Virus record (IMG/VR): IMGVR_UViG_3300031951_000240
Location: 1-50,793 of that record
Origin: a virus
Length of the DNA: 50,793 nucleotides
Strand: one strand, 5' to 3'
Position numbers and translations under genes: made by a program. Below are positions 29,601 to 36,200 of the stretch, in pieces. The stretch's first letter is position 1, and every line of letters begins with the position of its first letter. The notes beneath the pieces are model-generated. The model was not told the DNA's origin and ran no database searches. It saw only the letters and a list, made by a program, of their open reading frames with translations.

Positions 29601-31214
29601 TCGGATGGTACAACTGGCTCAGCAGGTACATCTGGTTTAGATGGTACATATTTTGGAAGTTCGGGTACATCGGGTACAAACGGTACCACTGGTACTGCAG
29701 GTTCATCTGGATTAGATGGAACTTCAGGCTCTAGCGGGCTCTCTGGTACTGATGGCACTTCGGGTAGTGGAGGTACATCTGGTTTAGATGGAACTTATTT
29801 TGGTTCATCTGGTACCACAGGTACATCGGGCACCGGAGGGACAAGTGGCGTAGACGGTACATCGGGTATAAGTGGAAGTTCGGGTTCTTCAGGTAGTTCT
29901 GGTCTAAATGGTACATTCTTTGGTAGTAGTGGTTCATCGGGTTCTTCTGGTTCTTCAGGCGAATCGGGTACATCTGGTAGTGGAGGTACAACTGGCTCAG
30001 CTGGTTCATCAGGTTCTTCTGGTAGTTCAGGATTAAATGGTACATTCTTTGGTTCATCTGGTACCGCAGGAAGTTCGGGTAGTACAGGTACCGCAGGTTC
30101 ATCTGGATTGGACGGAACCGGTGGAACATCTGGTACTTCAGGTAGTTCAGGTAGCAGTGGATTAAATGGTACATTCTTTGGAAGTAGTGGAACATCGGGT
30201 AGTTCAGGCTCAACTGGCACCGCAGGTAGTTCTGGAGTAAGTGGTACTGATGGAACATCTGGTAGTTCGGGTTCCTCTGGTCTAAATGGTACATTCTTTG
30301 GAAGTAGTGGAACTGCAGGAAGCTCTGGTTCAAATGGCACTTCGGGTGTAAATGGAACAAATGGTTCAGCTGGAAGCTCTGGTAGTACAGGTACCGATGG
30401 TACATCTGGCACTTCTGGTAGTTCTGGTCTAAATGGTACATTCTTTGGAAGTAGTGGAACTTCTGGTACATCTGGAGCACAAGGTTCGCAAGGAGACGCA
30501 GGTACATCAGGTACTTCAGGAACAACTCCTCCAGGCTTTACTTCTGGTACATCTGGTACTGATGGATTTAGTGGAACATCGGGTTCTTCGGGCACATCAA
30601 CACCAGGAATTTCATCTGGTACATCGGGTAGTGCTGGTGTAAGTGGAACGTCTGGTACTTCAGCATTAGGAGTAACATCGGGGACAAACGGTAGTTCTGG
30701 TGTAAATGGTACAAATGGTACTTCTGGATTCGCATCATTTAGTGGTACGCTTGATAATGGTGTATTAACATTAGAAGGAACACCTCCGAATGTAAGAGTT
30801 GAAGATAATATGACATTCAATGGTAGTACATTGGCTATTACCGGAAATGTGACAGTAACAACTTCAATTGCTGCAAGTACTTTCATATCAGCAACAACAT
30901 TTAGAGAAACTTATGCAGACCAAGGAACTGGTGGAAGTGTAACAATTGACCTTTCAACCGGTAATAACTTTAGAAGACAATTTAATGGAGCCGCAACAAT
31001 AGCATTTAGTAATCCACCTGCTTCAAACGCGTTTGGATTTACTTTAACAACAGTAAATGCGGGAGCATTTGCTATAACATGGCCAGCAAGTGTTGATTGG
31101 CCAGGTGGTACAGCACCTGTATTAACATCAGCCGGTACGGATGTATTAACATTCTTTACATTTAATGGTGGTACAACATATTACGGATTTGTAGTAGGAA
31201 AAAATATTAGTTAA
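20673..31214 (+). CDS. Giant 3513-residue tail fibre with cupredoxin-like and Gly-X-Y domains
   Basis: One uninterrupted frame. Residues about 60-115 are 'SGSFTGSFSGSF' strand repeats. From about 120 to 1940, some 22 copies of a roughly 70-residue beta module ('SGSVTASVAPNFGFRVES', 'FTGSLFISG', then a '[YF]GEG.YLRNIPRSALTED' turn) are interrupted by two cupredoxin-like domains (591-693 and 1220-1321). A globular region ('TIVHNLGIRYPVVQVYATG') lies near 2020-2100. Residues 2315-3352 are about 346 Gly-X-Y triplets of Ser, Thr, Ala and Asp with almost no proline. The last 160 residues form a cap and C-terminal beta domain. This architecture fits a long trimeric tail fibre with a thin flexible shaft. 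It shares the 'SSSIIYSSGSNVFGD' motif with the 2872-residue fibre, so the two are probably paralogous parts of the host-recognition apparatus. Confidence 0.85.
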   Translation: MAISNLLTGRVRVVSPKNVTPDRYQFIDLSQVEPNLGVPNFSASLSGSPAIVVSDDQGNRGFVRSLDLDRVTGQFTGSFTGSATSLSGSFTGSFSGSFSGSFSGDGSGLRNLPDATFIASGSATASFINNDLLVNTNTRIQGDLYVDDTIYAEQILVSYISSSIIYSSGSNVFGDEETDIQQFTGSVEVRDRLNAYVISGSTISGNLTGSFIGSASAFGTFTGSAELTGSFSGSFTGSFFGDGRNLINLPEATKLATGSITASVTPEFGFRVESIESGSEFTGSVDISGSLFINPFSGSIQLRSGSVYYGEGKYLREIPRSALTEDALISTEIKSGSVTASVAPNFGFQVISVDSGSRITGSVFITGSMIITATSGALILGSSSAYFGEGTYLRNIPRNALTEDALISVEIKSGSVTASVSPDRGFVVTSPFSGSKFTGSLFVTGGIVQLADGSFYSGSGEGLFNIPLSALAEEVVAATRIQTGSVTASVSLDKGFQVISEASGSQFTGSLKISGSRVELYSGSYSGSGRFLFDIPKTAISDLDTSKIFSGSYTASITPDYGFTVNTRSTISGSFVVSSSAEPLATSSIPNYFYVTSAGSSAYVFDGAASGQNPALTLVRGVTYRFEVNANGHPFFIKTTATTGTAAQYNTGVVNNGEDSGSVYFTPPSGSPDTLFYQCQFHSAMGASMSIVDNLYLQDRILFEGNTAISGGLYVRDYVRAREFTGSFSGSFFQGDGSGLFNIPRSAFTGDAFRIASGSITASTTPDFGFKVETDRTGSAYGSQFTGSVDISGSLRAFIVSASLVSGSFVGDGSGLRNVPSEVSNRISSGSVTASVNPDSVGFKVESAEFGSRFTGSLFITGGGVFLETGSSFSGSGRFLYDIPRSALSFDISLIASGSVTASVAPNFGFRVESITSGSRFSGSLFISGGGVFLSSGSSYSGSGRNLFDIPRSAISDLDTSKIFSGSVTASVAPNFGFVVNSVASGSAFSGSLSVSGSARFRMGVSASVFSGSGAGLTDIPFSALSQELFRIASGSVTASALPDRGFIVESSDLGSRITGSVAITGSLRVTTTSGSLILDSSSAYFGEGTYLRNIPRNALSEDALISTEIKSGSVTASVSPNFGFVVKSAASGSFFTGSVRVSGSLYVESGSFFVGDGSKLTNITLANLAIDSTKIFSGSVTASIAPDRGFEVNTYSTISGSFIVSSSAREVLTSSLFPVYNVTNNGSGEYVFSGSIQGSNPTLTLVRGVTHTFNINASGHPFLIKTTQTTGTANQYNSGVSNNGTDNGTITFTPPSGSPNVLYYNCQLHSSMAGTMNIVDSIVIPAEIKFIGATKIEGTLTASMYSGSGRGLFDIPRSALSEEVFRIASGSVTASVAPDYGFKVESVDSGSQFTGSLLITGSMIINATSGALLLESSSNFFGEGAYLRNIPRSALTEDALISAEIKSGSVTASVSPDFGFVVLTPFTSSFGEDGSFTASIASQFTGSVSVSGSLFISDISGGLFIDSSSFIYAEGTYLRRIPKSALTEDALISTEIKSGSVTASVTPDEGFRVITPFTQSQVGSQFTGSIEVSGSIRATEFLFGDGRYITNVQAAAAPLIASGSATASVQSGDTFIITTAATGSGLDVQYGSRFTGSIDVSGSVKAQYLVGDGSYITNVQAAAAPFIGSGSATASVQSGDTFIVTTGATGSQIGTRITGSVDVSGSITAFAFVGDGSQLTNVVAAASPLIASGSATASVASGDRFQVITSPQSGSFKAEITASLAVSGAITASIYFGDGGGLFNIPPDAIENLELFKINSGSGVAIIDPNILNVNVPITAARYDGDGSGLFNIPPEALDDLKIDRIQSGSVEAVISPNKGLQIGTRTFVSGNLSVTGALFVTGGNIVANSGSVFFGDGSGLTNINIANLSFETFILKSGSATASISPDKGFVVNTSSFVWGDSYVDGRLRANEITASHYLFSPLVSGSFLGTYNFQGVGPTASAEYDILRFDEARGYFVPQPETSLTETVSFNNVSTLTIVHNLGIRYPVVQVYATGSEDQIIPGTVKSIDDDTIQLIFAGLTSGHVVIGSGGSLINGTIPGDRVFGTVLSASYAVKAGFADAVTGFDSASLSALSASLANANEYVRNNQTSSMAVFSAVSSSYALTASYALNAGQGGGTDLFIFHTGSLTKSQVAKINFSGSGVDVIASGSDGVLVTINGGLAQTSLTASYVLSSDVDGPLGMDSITFARTASYAMFALNTPSSDTSSFLNINTNQTINASLTISGSLGVSGSVFFSSSVALQSLPSGSSNEVVIWDPITKRLAYRNVAAAVGSSGTGGTSGFDGSSGSSGTSGTSGSTGSAGSSGSSGTSGTDGSSGSSGSSGSSGTAGTSGSSGSSGSSGSSGSSGTSGSSGSSGSSGTSGSSGTTGSSGSSGTSGSSGTAGTSGSSGTSGSSGSSGTSGTSGTSGTSGSSGTSGTSGSSGTSGSSGTTGSDGTSGTSGSGGTSGSSGTSGTSGSSGTSGTSGSSGSSGTSATSGSGGTSGSGGTAGTSGTTGTGGSSGTSGSSGTSGSSGSSATAGTGGTSGTSGTSGSSGSGGSSGTSGSDGTSGTSGTSGSSGEAGTSGTSGSGGTSGTSGTSGTSGSSGSSGTTGSAGTSGSSGTSGVDGTSGTSGSSGSSGSSGSSGTTGSSGSSGSSGSSGTSGSSGTSGSSGTTGSSGTTGSSGTSGSSGTAGSSGVDGTSGTSGTSGTSGSSGSSGSSGSSGTSGSDGSSGTDGSSGSAGSSGSSGSSGSSGTSGSSGSSGSSGTAGSSGTDGSSGSGGSSGTAGSSGTTGSSGTTGSDGTSGIDGTSGSSGSSGSSGSSSTSGSSGTTGSSGTTGSEGTSGTSGSDGSSGTDGSSGSAGSSGSAGSSGSSGTTGSSGTTGSDGTSGIDGSSGTSGSSGTDGSSGSGGTSGTSGSSGSSGSSGLNGTFFGSSGTSGSSGSSGSSGSGGSSGSSGSDGTTGSAGTSGLDGTYFGSSGTSGTNGTTGTAGSSGLDGTSGSSGLSGTDGTSGSGGTSGLDGTYFGSSGTTGTSGTGGTSGVDGTSGISGSSGSSGSSGLNGTFFGSSGSSGSSGSSGESGTSGSGGTTGSAGSSGSSGSSGLNGTFFGSSGTAGSSGSTGTAGSSGLDGTGGTSGTSGSSGSSGLNGTFFGSSGTSGSSGSTGTAGSSGVSGTDGTSGSSGSSGLNGTFFGSSGTAGSSGSNGTSGVNGTNGSAGSSGSTGTDGTSGTSGSSGLNGTFFGSSGTSGTSGAQGSQGDAGTSGTSGTTPPGFTSGTSGTDGFSGTSGSSGTSTPGISSGTSGSAGVSGTSGTSALGVTSGTNGSSGVNGTNGTSGFASFSGTLDNGVLTLEGTPPNVRVEDNMTFNGSTLAITGNVTVTTSIAASTFISATTFRETYADQGTGGSVTIDLSTGNNFRRQFNGAATIAFSNPPASNAFGFTLTTVNAGAFAITWPASVDWPGGTAPVLTSAGTDVLTFFTFNGGTTYYGFVVGKNIS
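22443..22751 (+). other. Cupredoxin-like domain 1, complete type-1 copper ligand set
   Basis: Residues 591-693 of the 3513-residue fibre. The ligand pattern is His633 (in 'NGHPFFIKT') and Cys679, His682, Met685 (in 'YQCQFHSAMG'). This matches the His...Cys-x2-His-xn-Met arrangement of blue-copper proteins such as plastocyanin. Copper binding is inferred from ligand positions. Confidence 0.7.
24330..24635 (+). other. Cupredoxin-like domain 2, complete type-1 copper ligand set
   Basis: Residues 1220-1321 of the same fibre. Ligands would be His1261 ('SGHPFLIKT') and Cys1307, His1310, Met1313 ('YNCQLHSSMAG'). The His-to-Cys distance of 46 residues is identical to domain 1, which argues for retained function rather than decay. 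Confidence 0.7.
27615..30728 (+). repeat. Gly-X-Y shaft of about 1,038 residues, proline-poor
   Basis: Glycine occurs at every third residue from 2315 onward, with X and Y mostly Ser, Thr, Ala, Asp or Gly. Eight G-L-[ND]-G-T-[FY]-F-G interruptions, each shifting the register by one residue, occur only in the last third. Proline appears only in the final breaks ('TPPGFT', 'TPGIS'). All six Ser codons and all Gly codons are mixed through the tract. The unit is protein-level, not a DNA satellite. Confidence 0.9.
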
Positions 31215-31225
31215 TAATTAGAGTT

Positions 31226-32125
31226 ATGAGTATAGCAAGAAAATTAATACCAACGGGAGAAGAAACGTTTCCTTTTAAATTTCAAGTAACAACAACAGCG
31301 GCAAACACCGTTTTTACTTGTCCATTATCTGATTTTGGAGGTCTTTCTCCAAATCTTAATATAGATTGGGGAGATGGTTCTAATTCTGGTTTAATAACTT
31401 CTTCTTCTTCGGTAGCAAGAATTCATACTTATGTTTCTGCTGGAACATATACAATTACAATTAGCGGATTAATGCCTGGCTTTACAGTAAATAATTCGGC
31501 ATCAATTAGAAATTTAATAACAGCGATTGTTCAATGGGGTAGTGTTGGTTCTAGAACTATAAATTTTTATGGATGTGTAAATATTACATCTATACCTTCA
31601 AGTGCAAGTATGAGTGCAGTTGGTGGCTACGATGGCTTAAATGAAATGCGTTCATTTGCAAATTTTATGAGAGCCACACGTATAACAACGATACCTTCGG
31701 ATATATTTGCATTCTCTCCTTTAGCAACAACATTTTCGGATACGTTTTCATCCATACCAACGTTATCAACAGTGCCTTCGGGATTATTTGATGCAAATAC
31801 AAGTGCAACTATATTTTCTTCTTGCTTTTTTGCGTGTACCGGTTTAACATCAGTACCATCAACATTATTTGACCAAAACACATTAGCAACAAACTTTTCG
31901 GGTACATTTAGAAACTGTTTATCATTAACAAACGTTTTACAATTTACCTTTAATACTTCTGTAACAATTTTTAATAGTTGTTACAATATGAGTACAACTA
32001 CAAATTCTTTAACAGGTACAGCACCAGAACTTTGGAATAGAGTACCAACACCATCGGGAGTTGATTGTTTTAATAACTGCACAGGTTTATCTAATTTTGC
32101 TTCAATTCCATTAAACTTTAAGTAA
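31226..32125 (+). CDS. Putative adhesin: PKD-like domain plus BspA-type leucine-rich repeats
   Basis: This 299-residue protein starts 11 nt after the giant fibre. Residues about 35-80 ('LNIDWGDGSNSG' ... 'HTYVSAGTYTITISG') carry the W-G-D-G and H-x-Y-x-x-x-G-x-Y-T-[IV] marks of PKD-like folds. Residues about 120-290 are repeats of about 24-26 residues ('LTSVPSTLFDQNTLATNFSGTF' type, with F..C/L spacing) resembling BspA-type leucine-rich repeats, which are common in Bacteroidota surface proteins and some phage fibres. There is no signal peptide. Placed between a fibre and a fibre chaperone, it is a good candidate for a receptor-binding tip. Binding target unknown. Confidence 0.65.
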   Translation: MSIARKLIPTGEETFPFKFQVTTTAANTVFTCPLSDFGGLSPNLNIDWGDGSNSGLITSSSSVARIHTYVSAGTYTITISGLMPGFTVNNSASIRNLITAIVQWGSVGSRTINFYGCVNITSIPSSASMSAVGGYDGLNEMRSFANFMRATRITTIPSDIFAFSPLATTFSDTFSSIPTLSTVPSGLFDANTSATIFSSCFFACTGLTSVPSTLFDQNTLATNFSGTFRNCLSLTNVLQFTFNTSVTIFNSCYNMSTTTNSLTGTAPELWNRVPTPSGVDCFNNCTGLSNFASIPLNFK

Positions 32126-32127
32126 TT

Positions 32128-32571
32128 ATGTATTTAAGAATTGTAAATAATGAAACAACATATCCTTACTCTTTAAAACAATTAAGAGAAGATAATCCGC
32201 GAATCAGTTTCCCATCAGAGATGACGGAATCGGTAATGAATGAATATAATATATTTGAAGTAAGACAAACCCCAAAACCAAATGATTATACAAAAAATAT
32301 TACCGAAGGAACACCAATATTAGTAGATGGTGTTTATTATCAAAATTGGGTTCAAACCAACGCCTCGCAAAGTGAGATAGATAATAGAATAGAAATTAAG
32401 TGGGAAGAAATTAGACAAATTAGAAACGAATTATTAATAGAATGTGATTGGACACAATTAGCTGATATTCCAAATGAAACTAAAACAATTTGGCAATCGT
32501 ATAGACAACAGTTAAGAGATGTGACAACACAAACAACCCCTTTTAATATAGTATGGCCGGTAAAACCTTAA
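32128..32571 (+). CDS. Tail-fibre assembly chaperone (Phage_tail_APC-like)
   Basis: This 147-residue protein has a C-terminal block, 'IRQIRNELLIECDWTQLADI' ... 'WQSYRQQLRDVT' ... 'FNIVWPVKP', that matches the pattern of the phage tail assembly chaperone family: R-x-x-L-L-x-x-x-D-W-T-Q, then Y-R-Q-x-L-R-D, then a W-P end. Such proteins help fibres fold and trimerise and are usually encoded directly after a fibre gene. That is the case here, two bases after the adhesin. The N-terminal half ('MYLRIVNNETTYPYSLKQLR') is the usual variable substrate-facing part. It probably ends the transcription unit that starts at 20673. Confidence 0.75.
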   Translation: MYLRIVNNETTYPYSLKQLREDNPRISFPSEMTESVMNEYNIFEVRQTPKPNDYTKNITEGTPILVDGVYYQNWVQTNASQSEIDNRIEIKWEEIRQIRNELLIECDWTQLADIPNETKTIWQSYRQQLRDVTTQTTPFNIVWPVKP

Positions 32572-32584
32572 TTGGGATTGTTTT

Positions 32585-32593
32585 ATATTTATA
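32585..32593 (+). promoter_or_regulatory. Putative late promoter box ATATTTATA
   Basis: Exact motif in the 48-nt gap, 26 nt before the ATG at 32620. It would drive the unit ending with the 2872-residue fibre. Confidence 0.65.
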
Positions 32594-32619
32594 CCTATAA
32601 GTTTAATAATTAAGGTAAA

Positions 32620-32901
32620 ATGGTAATTCACAGCCCCATATTTTCAGGTTCAATCATTCAAGATAGAAATAACGCATATGCGGATTTGAGTGGTTCGTTT
32701 ACTGGTTCGGTGACGGGTTCTTTTAAAGGTACTATTGATGTACAACAAGCATCATTTGATAATCTTGTTGTAAATAATAGTTTATCAGTTAGTGGTTCAA
32801 TTAGAATGACAGGTTCTATGAATTTAACTGCTGGAGGATATTTAGTAGATGGAGTAAATGTTTTAGATTCAGCAATTGCATTTGCAATAGCTTTAGGATA
32901 A
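32620..32901 (+). CDS. Small fibre-like protein
   Basis: This 93-residue protein has strand repeats of the fibre type ('LSGSFTGSVTGSFKGTID', 'NSLSVSGSIRMTGSMNLTAG') and a short hydrophobic end ('LDSAIAFAIALG'). The sequence resembles the N-terminal attachment parts of the two giant fibres, so it may be a connector, or a remnant that broke off one of them. It has no enzymatic motif. It begins 26 nt after a late promoter box with no Shine-Dalgarno and lies 11 nt before the next gene. Confidence 0.55.
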   Translation: MVIHSPIFSGSIIQDRNNAYADLSGSFTGSVTGSFKGTIDVQQASFDNLVVNNSLSVSGSIRMTGSMNLTAGGYLVDGVNVLDSAIAFAIALG

Positions 32902-32912
32902 AATTAGAATAA

Positions 32913-33245
32913 ATGGCAAACGCTTTTAAAAATAGTATTACAGGTTCAATTGGAACAACAGGTGTGACAGTTTATACAACACCTGCAAACACATCAACAA
33001 CCGTAATTGGAGTTGGTGTAGCAAATGTAAATTCTCAAAATATTTCTGTTAGTGTGATGGTAAGAGATAGTTCTTCCAATAAAACAGCGTATTTAGTAAA
33101 GGATTCATTAATTTTACCTGGTAGTTCTAACGTATTAGTTGGTGGTGAACAAAAATTAGTATTGGAGACTGGAGATTTTCTTTCAGTAACATCATCATTA
33201 GCTAGTTCAGCGGATGTAATTGTTTCGGTATTGGAGATAACATAA
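32913..33245 (+). CDS. Small conserved virion protein
   Basis: This 110-residue, all-beta protein reads 'MANAFKNSITGSIGTTGVTV', 'TTVIGVGVANVNSQNISV' and 'KLVLETGDFLSVTSS'. I recognise the family from many marine T4-like phages, where it is an uncharacterised structural protein near tail-fibre genes. The length is normal for the family. It has no signal peptide or membrane helix. It sits between a fibre-like fragment and the 2872-residue fibre, 12 nt before the latter, and probably forms a beta-barrel that joins fibre and baseplate. That function is inference. Confidence 0.6.
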   Translation: MANAFKNSITGSIGTTGVTVYTTPANTSTTVIGVGVANVNSQNISVSVMVRDSSSNKTAYLVKDSLILPGSSNVLVGGEQKLVLETGDFLSVTSSLASSADVIVSVLEIT

Positions 33246-33257
33246 AAGTTGTAATGA

Positions 33258-36200
33258 ATGGAGTATTTAGGTAAAAGTCCTAATGGTTTAAATCAATTAA
33301 GTTCATCCTTAATTGGATTATTTGTAAGTGGAAGTAAAATTGCTGACTTTTCATCTGCATCGGTGAGTATAGTTGGTAGTTTTAGTGCTTCTGGTGTACA
33401 AACAAATTTAATTGTATCACAATCTAATTCTCCGATACAAATTTTAGGTAATGTACAAATTACCGGTTCTTTAAATATTTCATCATCAATATCGGCTTCT
33501 TTATTTAGAGGCGATGGTGGTGGATTATTTAATATTAATGCATCTGCAATTGGGGATTTGAATCAACTAAAGTCTGGTTCAGCAATTGCAAATATTTCAC
33601 CAAATAAAGGTTTGATTGTAAACACTGGTGTTTCTATTGATAATTTTTTAATAGTAAGTGGAAGTGCAACAATTGGTAGTAATGCAACAATTGCAAATAA
33701 TTTAGTAGTTGGTGGAAAAATTACTACAACCGAATTACATACAACATTCATATCATCATCAATTATCTATGCAAGTGGTTCAAATAAATTTGGTGATGCA
33801 ACATCAGATAGACAAGAAATTACAGGTTCACTTTCAGTAAGTGGCTCAATAGGAGTTACTGGTGATACAATACCTACTGATAATACAACGAATGAAGTTT
33901 TAGTTGTAAACTTAACAACAGGCAGAGTAGGTAGAAGATTTGCAGCAGCAACATCTGGTACATCTGGTACTTCTGGCACATCAGGTAGTGGAGGCTCATC
34001 AGGTTCTTCTGGTTCAAGCGGCAGCTCTGGTACATCAGGTAGTGGTGGTAGTTCAGGTAGTTCTGGTAGTGGTGGTACAAGTGGCACATCTGGTAGCTCG
34101 GGTTCTTCAGGAACTTCGGGTAGTGGTGGTACATCTGGTACATCTGGTAGTGGTGGTAGTTCAGGTAGTTCTGGATCCGGAGGTACATCAGGTACTTCTG
34201 GTAGTGGAGGAACTTCTGGTTCCGGTGGTACTTCTGGTTCAGGAGGCACATCTGGTTCCGGTGGTACATCGGGTAGCGGAGGAACTTCTGGTTCTTCAGG
34301 TAGTTCGGGTTCATCAGGAAGTTCTGGTAGTTCGGGTTCATCTGGTACAACCGGTTCATCTGGTACAACCGGCTCGGCAGGTACAACGGGTACTGCAGGT
34401 AGTGGTGGTTCTTCGGGAAGCACAGGTTCTTCTGGTACAACGGGTTCATCCGGTATTTCTGGCTCATCAGGTAGTTCTGGTACAAATGGTTCATCTGGTA
34501 CCGGAGGTAGTGCTGGTACAGCAGGTAGTGGAGGTACATCTGGCATTTCAGGCGCAGGTGGTAGTGCAGGTACATCCGGTTCTTCGGGTTCTTCATCAAC
34601 ATCAGGAACATCAGGCAGTTCAGGTAGTTCTGGCACATCCGGTTCAACGGGTTCTTCTGGTATTACAGGAGCAGGTGGTAGTGCAGGTTCTTCAGGTAGT
34701 GGAGGTACATCAGGTACATCTGGTAGTTCTGGCACATCTGGTAGTGGAGGCACTGCGGGTACATCCGGCTCAGCAGGTTCATCGGGTTTAAGTGGTAGTT
34801 CTGGTTCTGGTGGTAGTTCGGGTACATCTGGAAGTGGAGGCACTTCAGGTACAACCGGCTCATCTGGTACAACAGGTACTTCTGGAAGTGCCGGCACATC
34901 TGGTACATCTGGTTCAGCAGGAACTGCTGGTAGTGGTGGTACAAGTGGACAAAGTGGTGGTATCAAGTATGATTTTAGTACAATAATAACTGATACTGAT
35001 CCTGGTAATGGTAAGGTTCAGTATAATAATGCAACAATCGGTTCAGTAACATTTATCTATATTGATATTTTAGACCAAAATGGCAATAACCAATTAGCAT
35101 GGCTTAATACATGGGATGATAGTACAACATTAGGAGCTAGAGGATATGTAGTATTATCTTCAAGAGATAGTGGTACTGTTAATAATATATTTTTAGTTAA
35201 TGGCGCGGTAACAAACGCATCAGGCTATTTTAAAATTCCTGTTTCTTATGTAAGTGGTACACTTCCTTCAAATAACGCACAATTGGTTCTTGATTTTGTA
35301 AGAACAGGAGATAGTGGTACTTCGGGTACATCTGGTTCAGCAGGTTCTTCGGGAAGTTCTGGTTCAGCAGGAACAAGTGGCTCTGCTGGCTCATCTGGTA
35401 GTGGAGGTACATCTGGTTCTGCTGGAACTGCAGGTAGTGGAGGTTCTTCTGGTACATCGGGTAGCGGTGGTTCATCTGGAACTGCAGGTAGTGGAGGTTC
35501 ATCTGGTACTGCTGGTAGCGGAGGCACATCCGGTAGTGCAGGAAGTGGTGGTACTGCCGGCACATCGGGTAGCGGTGGTTCATCTGGAACTGCAGGTAGT
35601 GGTGGTTCATCTGGTACAAGAGGCACCGCAGGAAGTGGTGGTACATCTGGTACTTCTGGTAGTGGTGGCACATCGGGTACATCGGGTAGTGGTGGAACTG
35701 CAGGAACTTCAGGTAGTGGTGGTTCATCTGGTTTATTAGCATTAACTGGTACAACTGATAATGGTGTAATCACATTAAATGGAAGTGCACCAAATGGTAC
35801 TGTTGAAAGTAATTTAACTTTTGATGGTACATTATTGACAGTGACTGGTAATGCAACAATTACTGGTAACTTAACTGTAAGTGGTACAACAACTACAATT
35901 AATACCGAAACAATAAATCTTGCTGATAATATTATAACGTTAAACTCAAACTTTACTTCAGGTGCACCAACTGAAAATGCTGGTATTGAAGTAAGGAGAG
36001 GTTCTTCAGCAACTGTTTCGTTTTATTGGGATGAATCAAATGATAGATGGACAGCGGATAATACTTTATATGTAAATGGTAATGTGGTTCTTACAGGTAC
36101 TATTGATACCGGTCAAGGAGCTACAGAGGTTTACTTAATGAACCAAAATCTGCGTACTACTGATAATGTAACTTTTAATCAAGTAACAGCAAATACTTTT

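Noticed and set aside
27377-29758. A 793-residue minus-strand frame rich in P-E-V/L-P repeats, and similar antisense frames at 29795-30886, 33767-34966 and 35246-35773
   Set aside because: These are mirror translations of the Gly-Ser/Thr triplets. They follow the sense repeat exactly, have no promoter box or start context, and oppose an uninterrupted giant frame.
27615-30728. Short-period DNA repeats that could suggest a CRISPR array or satellite
   Set aside because: There are no equal spacers and no conserved direct repeat. The periodicity is 9 nt, in frame, with mixed codons, so it is protein-level.
33254-33256. ATG at 33254 as the start of the 2872-residue fibre
   Set aside because: It is in another frame and ends after six codons; ATG 33258 opens the long frame.
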